A stretch of 24,596 nucleotides of DNA from DASWUD01 sp036401755 (lineage in GTDB: Bacteria > Pseudomonadota > Gammaproteobacteria > Thiohalomonadales > Thiohalomonadaceae). The position numbers and the translations under genes were made by a program. The stretch lies in assembly GCA_036401755.1 (NCBI GenBank), contig DASWUD010000081.1, positions 1 to 24,596 on the forward strand, read 5' to 3'. Positions 7,814-16,200 of the stretch are shown one piece after another (the stretch's first letter is position 1; each line of letters begins with the position of its first letter). A model generated the notes under the pieces. The model saw nothing but the letters and a program-made list of their open reading frames with translations. It was not told where the DNA came from and made no database searches.

Positions 7814-8155
7814 GGTGCTGCTATCCTTTGTCGGTGGCTCAGGGAGGCGCCCGTCGGGGTGACGGACGCAAACCCTAATAGGTGCAGACGGCCGACACCG
7901 ATTTCAAGTGGGCTAGGGAGGCGCTCCGTGTTGACCCGCCTCCGCAGCATCTCGAGCGTTACATCGACTACTCATTCAAGCACCTGCCAGGCAGGATAGC
8001 AGACCCACACCCAGCCAGTCCGGCAATAGCACCGGCAACTTCTCCCGATCCGCGGCAGACCGCGAGTTTCACACCCGAAAAGAGAAGCGGCCCAAAGGCC
8101 GCTTGAGAATGGATGAATTTAATGGGCTCCGACACGGGGCCTGAGCCCTCCGGGC
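7814..8155. other. 342-bp intergenic region between the giant lipoprotein gene and gshA
   Basis: It contains the gshA ribosome binding site at its left end and the terminator of the giant gene at 8078-8104. The gshA promoter must lie here, or transcription reads through from the right; I see no convincing -35/-10 pair. An open frame of 74 codons on the plus strand starts with GTG at 7882, has no ribosome binding site or family resemblance, and is not called as a gene. Confidence 0.7.
8078..8104 (-). terminator. Rho-independent terminator of the giant lipoprotein gene
   Basis: On the minus strand a perfect 8-bp stem AAGCGGCC / GGCCGCTT with a TTTG loop (8085-8104) is followed by CTCTTTT. It lies about 50 bp beyond the TAA at 8156-8158 and is well placed to end the giant transcript before gshA. 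Confidence 0.75.
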
Positions 8156-8170
8156 TTATGGGAGGCCCGT
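8134..8170 (-). repeat. Nested inverted repeats across the stop codon of the giant gene
   Basis: An outer pairing (8134-8142 with 8163-8170, one bulged base) encloses an inner AGCCC/GGGCT stem with a 3-nt loop (8144-8156). The TAA stop (8156-8158) sits in the structure. Together with the terminator just downstream it gives a strongly folded 3' end, which could protect the very long mRNA. Confidence 0.4.
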
Positions 8171-10102
8171 CACATTGGTGATATCGGTATCGATGCGCAA
8201 CTTGATCGGGGTGCCGTTGAGGCTCCACTCCTTATAGGTGCGTGTGACGTACATTCCCGCATATCCCCACACCAGACCATTCGCCGACACAATGCCGTTA
8301 TATGTCCAGCTGCCGTCCGTCACCGCAACCGAGTCACCCAGATCACCATTGACGGAGAAGACGTGCTTGTCGCTATCGAGCATGGCCATGATATCGCCCA
8401 CACCCAGCGTCAGTGCTGTACTGTAGGCATCGGTTCCCCCCGAGAACTCCACCTCATGCAGATTAAGGGTCTCGATCCCCTTGATGCGGTTGTTCGCCAC
8501 TGTTGTAAGATTGAGAGTCCCGTACGCAATCATGAGGGAATCGGCCCCCTTGCCGCCATCAATCTTGCCAATCAAGCTGTTCGTAAATGTCCCCCAGAAA
8601 TTTAGGCCTACGCCATCGTCTCCCTGACCGAGGAAGACATAGTCTGTATAGTCCACACCGTCGTAGACATAGACATAGTCGTTGCCCTGCTTGGGATAGT
8701 AGTGGGTACCAAGGTGATTCTGGTTCTTGTCGTTCGAGGCAGTGCCTACGTAATAGGTGTGATCGAGGAAGTCGCCGCCGTAGATGAGGTATCCGCGGCC
8801 CGCCTGCTGAGCCCGTTGGCCGTAGTGCGAGGCACTGACCAGCAGATCGGCGAAACCATCGCCGTTGATATCGCCTGCACCGCCCAACCTGGCGCCGAAG
8901 TAGTCGCCCACACCTTCCGCGGTAACCGCGAATCCGCTGGAGACATCCAGCGAGGAGATCGTCTTCACCGATGTGGCGTAAGGATTGCCATACAAAATGA
9001 AAATCTTCCCGCGCGCATCGTTTTGACCGGTGATCGCGTTGTAGTTCGAGGCCGCGACGAGGACATCGTCATAGCCGTCGCCGTTCATGTCCCCCAGATG
9101 ACCCACGGCATCGCCCAGGCGCATACCGTTGCCGTTGCCATCAAGGCCGCCGCGGATGACGAAGCCATTCGCTCCATTCAGCTTCACTGTGCTATCCATC
9201 GGATCATCTTCTTCCGCCAGATAAAGGCTGGAGAAAGTTGCGGAGCCGTAGACCACGTAGGCCTCACCACCATCGGCCGCACCCGGCACATCGTTGTACG
9301 GGGCACCAATCAGCAGGTCATCGAAGCCGTCGTGATTGAAGTCGCCAATCCCCGCTACGGAAGAGCCCGTCATCGAAAAGTCCTTGCCCTGGAGTTGAAT
9401 GACGCGCGGGTCCGAGAGCGAGAGAACTCCCGCGGTTCCGAGAGGCGTAGCACCGCCACGCACCACATAGACTTTGCTGGCAACCAGGGTTCCGATGATG
9501 AAGTCATCGTAACCATCGCCGTCCACGTCACCCGCTGCCCCTATGGCGTTTCCGAACGCCGTATAGCTCCCTGTACCCGTCATCTTTACCCCGTTGAGGC
9601 CATCCAAGGCACTCAGTTCGAGGTCACTCCAGGCCCCTCCATGACCATAAACGAGATAGACCTCGCCCGTGGATGAGTTCCTCTGGGGCGCGGCGATCAA
9701 CAAATCGTCGTACCCGTCACTATTCACATCGCCGGCCCGGGCGATCACCTGTCCGGCGCTGTCATTAGCTGCAATGCCATTGACCGAGATCGCCCGTGCC
9801 GGATCGTAGGTGTTGAGATCGAGCACACCGTTCGCTCCGATGGTCGGGCCGCCGAAGATGATTTGGGTCGTGCCGGAGTAGACCGCCATGGGCATGTAAT
9901 AATAGCCAACGGCGAGGTCGTCGTATCCGTCCCCGTTGATGTCGCCAATGGCGGTGACGGAGTTGAAATACCAGTTGGCACTATCGATTTGGAAACCGAT
10001 CCCGGCGAGGTGGTACGTATAACGCCCGGCCGCAGAGTCATAGGTCGAATCCAGAACGAGGTCGTCTGCTCCGTTGATGACGCCGTTACCACCGAAAATC
10101 AC
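8156..10102 (-). CDS. C-terminal part of the giant modular lipoprotein, out of frame with its N-terminal part
   Basis: The 648 codons are open from just after the frame break to a TAA. The first codon of the open frame is an internal GTG with no ribosome binding site, so this is not an independent gene. It carries six FG-GAP/calcium motifs of the DxNxDGxxD type (at residues 54, 125, 192, 254, 338, 411). With the one just before the break they make the second seven-bladed propeller. From about residue 450 an RTX-like glycine/aspartate region follows (GQGDDG at 492-497, IDGGKGADSL at 514-523), then LNLTTVANNRIKGIETLNL and a terminal beta-rich stretch. The same order follows the first propeller. 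If translated by itself it would lack a signal peptide. It ends 50 bp before a terminator. Confidence 0.85.
   Translation of the reverse strand: MIFGGNGVINGADDLVLDSTYDSAAGRYTYHLAGIGFQIDSANWYFNSVTAIGDINGDGYDDLAVGYYYMPMAVYSGTTQIIFGGPTIGANGVLDLNTYDPARAISVNGIAANDSAGQVIARAGDVNSDGYDDLLIAAPQRNSSTGEVYLVYGHGGAWSDLELSALDGLNGVKMTGTGSYTAFGNAIGAAGDVDGDGYDDFIIGTLVASKVYVVRGGATPLGTAGVLSLSDPRVIQLQGKDFSMTGSSVAGIGDFNHDGFDDLLIGAPYNDVPGAADGGEAYVVYGSATFSSLYLAEEDDPMDSTVKLNGANGFVIRGGLDGNGNGMRLGDAVGHLGDMNGDGYDDVLVAASNYNAITGQNDARGKIFILYGNPYATSVKTISSLDVSSGFAVTAEGVGDYFGARLGGAGDINGDGFADLLVSASHYGQRAQQAGRGYLIYGGDFLDHTYYVGTASNDKNQNHLGTHYYPKQGNDYVYVYDGVDYTDYVFLGQGDDGVGLNFWGTFTNSLIGKIDGGKGADSLMIAYGTLNLTTVANNRIKGIETLNLHEVEFSGGTDAYSTALTLGVGDIMAMLDSDKHVFSVNGDLGDSVAVTDGSWTYNGIVSANGLVWGYAGMYVTRTYKEWSLNGTPIKLRIDTDITNVTGLP
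8159..8755 (-). other. C-terminal RTX-like beta region of the giant lipoprotein
   Basis: It contains degenerate calcium-type glycine/aspartate turns (GQGDDG, DGGKGADS), then a beta-rich unit (TLNLTTVANNRIKGIETLNL, later VFSVNGDLGDSVAVTDGSW). This domain recurs after FG-GAP propellers and RTX blocks in large secreted proteins. It is the partner copy of the region at 10603-11100. Confidence 0.7.
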
Positions 10103-10251
10103 GACAGGGTCGATCTGCCCGGCCCCGAAATCAGGTCCTCATAGCCATCCCCGTTAACATCCCCCGCAGCGCTCAGCGATTCACCAAGGTATCCCCACGG
10201 CATTGCACTGGTGAAGGTAGCCCCCTTGGTGGCATCAAGGACCGAGAGATC
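8768..10251 (-). repeat. Second FG-GAP seven-bladed beta-propeller (crosses the frame break)
   Basis: Seven DxNxDGxxD calcium loops spaced about 62-84 residues apart: one upstream of the break (residue 2288 of the first frame) and six downstream. Counting all seven only works if both frames form one chain. The integrin-alpha-like FG-GAP fold is known to bind calcium in these loops. Confidence 0.85.
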
Positions 10252-13200
10252 GACTGTGTCATCGTAGATCATGACGGTCGCGGTACCCTGGCCAATCACT
10301 GCATTCACCGGCTGGGACAGGCCCACCAAGAAGCTCTTCATGGATTCGAAGCGCACATCACGAATGAGAGGAATGGTCACCTCTTTGACCAGCTCTCCGA
10401 GGGCAAAGTTAACAGTGCCGACGCCACCCGGGATCGGCTCATAGTGTGTGCCCGCCAGTGCGGTGCCATCGATGAGTTGATAGGCAACCTGACTCTCGTA
10501 AACCCCATTCTCGCGACGCACGCGTACCTTGACGGTGCCGCGGTCCTCGTTGACAGATACATCTTCAACGGAAATCGCCGGAAAGGTAGGCAGATCGCGC
10601 GAGGCCATAAACTGCGCACCGCTGGAGTGGGTATAGGTGGTAATCGAGCCCCCGGTGGGGTCTGCCCGCTCAAAAGTCCACTCGGCAGCGTCGAGCAACT
10701 CCACTTTATCGTCCTCGCCGCCAACGATGAACATCGGCCCTGATGCCTCCGCCTGCATCTGGCTGTTTAGCCGGCGCACAGCTGCAGCGTCAAGCACCAG
10801 TGTGTTTGGGCCGTTGCCATCAAAATGAATCGCCTCTATGTTTCGGATCGCTTCCGGACCTACTGCGGTCAGGTCGAGGGTGCTCCCCGTTGCCTCGACA
10901 TAGAGGACATCTCCCTTCGTCGGACCCCATCCGCGGCCACCGTCGACACGAGAGAATGAGAGGTCGGAAACGGTGATCCGATCTTCGCCGTTGCCCGCGG
11001 TGATTGCATCCGCTCCGCCATTGGCCCTAATGACCTCTCCCCCGTCGTCCCCAACGATACGGTCCGCCTGGGACGAACCGTCGTAGCTCTGGCTCGACAC
11101 CAAATCGGCGGTGACTCGAGAGTTGTAGTTGCCGCCGAAGACCAGGTAACTGCTCTGGCCGATACCGTTGGCCACCAGCAGGTCGTAATAACCGTCCCCG
11201 TTGAAATCCCCGCGCCCGCCCATGGCAGCGCCCAACTGTACGCCAGACTCGACGCCGCGCATGCTAAAGCCGTTGCTGCCATCCAGGGTATTGAGCGAGA
11301 CATCGCCAGTGGCGCCACCGTAGACCACGTAGGCCTCGCCGGTGTTACCTGCGTAGGCGTAGGCGCCGATCAACACATCGTCACGACCGTCACCGTTGAG
11401 ATCACCGATACCTGCAACCGCAGCCCCCGCGTAGGTGAAGGGCGAATAGCCATTGATACGCAATCCCTGCGCCGCCGAGAGGGTATCTGTTGCTACGACG
11501 CTGTTGGCCGTGAGCGACTTGCCGCCGTAGAGGACAAAGGCCTCGCCGCTCCAGGAGACGCCACCACTGGAGGCGCCGATCACGAGGTCGGGGAAGCCGT
11601 CGCCGTTGAAATCGCCCGCAGAAGCAACGTCACTACCGAAAAGGACGCCGTTGGTGCGTCCCTGGTAGACCACACCCTGCGCAATGCCAGCCGGATCGAG
11701 TGTGATTGTTGCCGGCAATGTAGGCGCACCGAAAATGAGGTAGACGTTCCCGGTGTTGCTTGCGGCATAGGGCGCAGCAACGAGGAGATCCATATAGCCA
11801 TCACCGTTCACATCACCGCTGGCACCTACCTCGGCGCCAGCACGATCTCCCAATGCAGCGCCGTCGACCTTTGTAGCATGGCTCCCCGGTGAAGCCAGAG
11901 AGAGGTCAGCGGTGTAATCCGCTCCGCCATAAATGATGTAGGAACGGCCGCGCCTGGAATCGTAGTCCTGGGCACCGATGAGGATATCGTGGTAGCCATC
12001 GCCATTCACATCGCCGATTCCTGCGATCGTCTCACCGAAACGGGAATAACTGCCTTCTCCCGTGATGCGCAAGCCATTGTTGCCGGTGATAAACGTCGAC
12101 AGATCCATTGTTCCAGTGAGCGAGCTTCCGTACTTTCCGTAGATCACATAAACAGCGCCGGAATGGGTGTCGCCACCATAGGGCGCACCTACGACCAAGT
12201 CTTCGATCCCGTCACCGTTGAAGTCCCCGGCCCCGGTTACCGCACTCCCCAAGTAGGTGCCGGTGGAGGAGGTTGTGACGATGAGGTCATAACCCGACGA
12301 CAGGTTGTAACGGCCCATCGTGGCGCCCATGGAAGATCTGCCAAAGACGACGGTGATTTTGTCATCGTAAGGCGCACCGATGGAGATGTCGTCGAAACCG
12401 TCACCATTGACATCGCCGATCATGGCGTTGGTGTCTTTGTACGAATTGTAACTCGACCCGGCATTGTAGAACTCAACGCCGTTCTTGCCGGTGAGGTAGA
12501 AGAGGTCAAGCGGCGCGTAATCGATGGTGGCCGTGGCTGCAGCGGAGTTTTCCGTCAGACCTGTCATCTTGCTGAGCACCAGCGTGAACTGCTCCTGCGC
12601 CTCGGGGATCTTGTCGATGGTCACCGGCACGACGATCTCCAGGCTGTTTACGCCCGGGTCAAAGGTCAGACTTCCCACTTGTGGCTGGTAGTCCTTGAAC
12701 ATTTGGGCGGTCAGATCGGCCGTGGCGTAGTTGAGCGTGATCGGGTAGTCGTGATCGTGGCTCAGTGTTAGGGTGAAGGTAACATTATTGCCCTCGGTGA
12801 CGCTCTGGTCGGCCACCGTCAGCTGTGGGTAGGCCCGCAACGTCAGGGTATCGCTTTGGTTGTAGCTGGAGTTGCTAATCGTGAGCCTTACTGCATAGTC
12901 ACCCGCGATATCCGGTGTGAAGGTGGCATTGACCTCATTGGCGTTGACGAGTGCGGCGGTGGAGCCGCTGGGGCTGGCGATTACCTCCCACTGATAGGTG
13001 GCGTCGCCATCCACATCGCTGCTGCCAGAGCCGTCGAGCGTCACGAGTGTATCTGGGGTGAGCAACTGATCGGGGCCGGCCTCTGCGGTCACCGGATCGG
13101 CTACCGGGTTCACCGTTATGGTGAGCGAGGCAGTAGCGGTCAGGGCTGGAACACCGCTGCTCGCCTGGATGGTGAGGGTGGTCGTGCCATGCTGGTTGGC

Positions 13201-16200
13201 CATTGATCGCAAGGCAATCTCCCCACTGTGGGTATCAATAGAGACCGACTCCAGAAGCGCCCCATTGCTGTTATCGAGAATGGCGTAGCTGATCGGCTCG
13301 CCGTTCTCATTGCTCGCCGCCAGGCCCTTGAACACGTAGCCGAAGTCCTCGTCCAGAGACAGACTCTGGGCCGCCGCGACGAACTTGGGCTGGTAGCGGG
13401 CCGGCACAGAGAGGTCGAAGGTGACCTTCTGGTCGGGAACTCCGGCGGTTGAAAGGGTCGCTTCGAGGCGCACCACCTTGTCAGCGACCGTCGAATACGG
13501 GAGGGTGACCAGGCCCTGCGCTGTGATGATCGCCTCGTTGTCACTCACCCAGGCAACCGTGGAGCCGTTGGGCATAGCGGTCGGCAGCACCAGGTTATAG
13601 CGAATATCGTTTTCGGAACTATTCCCCCCCTTGATGTAATCGAAGGTGAGTAGGTCGCGGTCGGCGACAAGCGGGGTCTTACGGACCTCAATGGCAGAAG
13701 TGAACAGATAGCCATCGTTGCCCACCAGGGTCAGCGGGATCGAGTTCACCTGGTAGGAGGAGTTGCCGCCCTGGTTAACCACCAGGGTGTAGGTCCCCGC
13801 GACCACCTTGGTCAGGGTGAAGGTGCCATCGCTCGCCGTAGTGGTCGAGCCCTGTTGTGTGCCGGTGCCATCACGCAGGACGATCGGGATCCCGCCGTAG
13901 GCACCGGGATTCAAACCTTCAAGGGTGATGCTACCCGCGATCTGGTTGGCGATCAGGGTAAAGTTGGCGGTGGTGGTGGCACCCTGAGTCACGGCGAGCC
14001 CCGCACTCTGGGCAGTACCGTAGCCGGCCTTGAAGACCGAGGCGGTGTAGCTGCCGGTGACCACGTCGCTGCGGCTGTAGTTGCCGCTGGCGTCAGTGGT
14101 GGCGGTGAAGGTGTGGGTGGCATTCGCCATAGTCACTTGAGCCTCGGCGATCGCGGTACCACCGCCATCGACCACACGGCCGCTCAGGGTACCGATATCG
14201 GGCAGCAATACCACCTTGCCCAGATCGAGAGAGTCCCCCTCATTGAGGGTGTAGCCAACCCCGCCGTTAGTGGTGGTTTGCCCCTGGTAATCGGCGATGG
14301 AGTAACGCACCTCTGAGTAGGTGACCCCCGTCGGCAACGAGATGAGCCATTGGCCCAGGGTATTGGTTACCGTTTGGTGGTTGACCGCATTGGCATCGAT
14401 CACGGTGACGATGACACCGCTGTGATCGCTCCGCCCGCTCAGTTCCACGACGCCCTTCATCTGCGCTTCGGCTTTGACCAGGGTAACCTGGTACGGCAGC
14501 GTGTAGACGGCCACGTCGGGCAGCACAAGGTTGATCGCTTCGCTGACATAGCCCGCCTTGCTCAGGGTCAGGCGGTAATTCCCCGCGGGAACGGCCGGGA
14601 AGCTGAAGCTGCCGTCTGCGGCGCTGAAGGTGGTCTTGCTCGCCGCCCCCTCCAGGACCAGCTCCACTCCACTGTGATCGGTGACCTCTTTACCCAGGGA
14701 GACAGTGCCCTGGAACTGGTAGGGCGCCAGGGTGAGGGGGGCACCAAGGTCGCTCGTAGCCCCCGAGGTGACCGTCACCTCCGCGCTGCCCCGCACATGC
14801 CCTGCGAGGCTCGCGGTGACCGTCCGTGTCCCCACCGGGATATTGGCCAGGGTGAAGCTACCATTGGCTCCCGTCGTTGTACTCACCCCCGAGAAGGGTT
14901 CGCTCACCGTGACTCCGCCAAGCGGACTGGCGCTATCGTCCAGGACCAACCCACTGATGGAGCCAACCTCACGCGCGAGGGTAACAGTGGTGCGTGCGGT
15001 ACTCTGTTCGCCAACGATGGCGAATGCCGCCGTGTCACTCCTACTGATGAATCCGGCATGGGCATACTGCACCCCGCCAGCGTAGCTCCCCTCCGGCAGG
15101 CTCATCACCCAGGTGCCGTTGATATCGGTCTGCGTGGTATAGGGAGTGCCGGCCACGGTGACTACCGTGCCCGAGTGGTCCTCGGCGTTCTGCAACTTGA
15201 CTACGCCGCCCAGATTACCGTAGTTGAGGGTCATCTGGATGTCGTAGGGGAGGGCATAGTCGGCCTCCTCCGCGGGTATGTAGACGGCGAGGTTCTGGCT
15301 CTTGTAGCCCGACATCGTCACCGTCAGCTGATAGTTGCCGGGGGGGACTGCAGCGAAGGAGAAGCCCCCGTCGCTGGATGTGGTAGCGGCATAGCTGGCA
15401 CCGCCGGTGAGGGTAACACTCACTCCACTGCGATCGGTCACACCCGTGCCAAGCGCAACCCGCCCGCTGAAGTGGTGGGGAACGAGCTCGATGGCGGTGG
15501 CGATAGGTGTGGTGGTATTGGCTGCGATGGTGACGGGAATGGTCGTCGTGGTATAGCCGGGGAGACTGACTTCCAGCGTGTGGCCGCCAACCGGCAGGGC
15601 GGCGAAGGTGAACTGTCCTGACCCATCGGAAACGGTGCGATCGCCCGTGTCACTGACGGTGATTACGGCCCCGGAGAGCGCCGCGCCGCCCTGCGCCCTG
15701 ATCTCACCCGACAGCCCGCCGCTGACGCTGGCGAGGACCACCGGCGCGAGCTTGGTGGCGGCGGTAGCGACCACTCGCACACCCTCGCGGGTGACGGTCT
15801 GGTGGTTGGAATCGGTGTAGTTGAGGGTATAGGTGCCGGCTGGCACGTTGTTGAGGATAAAGGAACCGTCACGGGCGGTGATCGCCTCAAGATCGGTGCC
15901 CTCGATGGAGACGATGATCCCCGCATGGGCAAAGTCAGCCCGTTCGGCAAAACGGGCAAACCCGGTGATGGCGCCAGCGTCCTCATCGTCGACCGCACCC
16001 AGATGGAGGGTGGCCACCGAACTGGTCGCCCCGGTGGCCACCTCGATGTTGTCCACCTTTTCGCTGCGCAGGCCATTGGCCGAGGCGAGCACACTATAGC
16101 CGCCCGCGGCAGGGATCCGCTCGAAGCGGTAAAGGCCACTGGCGTTGGTAAAGACGGAGTAGATACTCCCGTCGATGCCGCGCAGATAAACCACGATACC

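Noticed and set aside
7882..8106. Possible 74-residue gene in the gap right of gshA
   Set aside because: GTG start without ribosome binding site, proline-rich peptide of no family, and it runs through the terminator hairpin of the giant gene.
10118..10126. Phase-variable homopolymer switching the giant lipoprotein
   Set aside because: The run is only four Gs, too short for the slipped-strand variation usually seen, so mutation or sequencing error is more likely.
14350..15621. 423-codon plus-strand frame, with others at 8702-9676, 11989-12771 and 15802-16839, opposite the giant gene
   Set aside because: Repeated glycine/aspartate/threonine codons leave the opposite strand free of stops. No ribosome binding sites or domains were seen.
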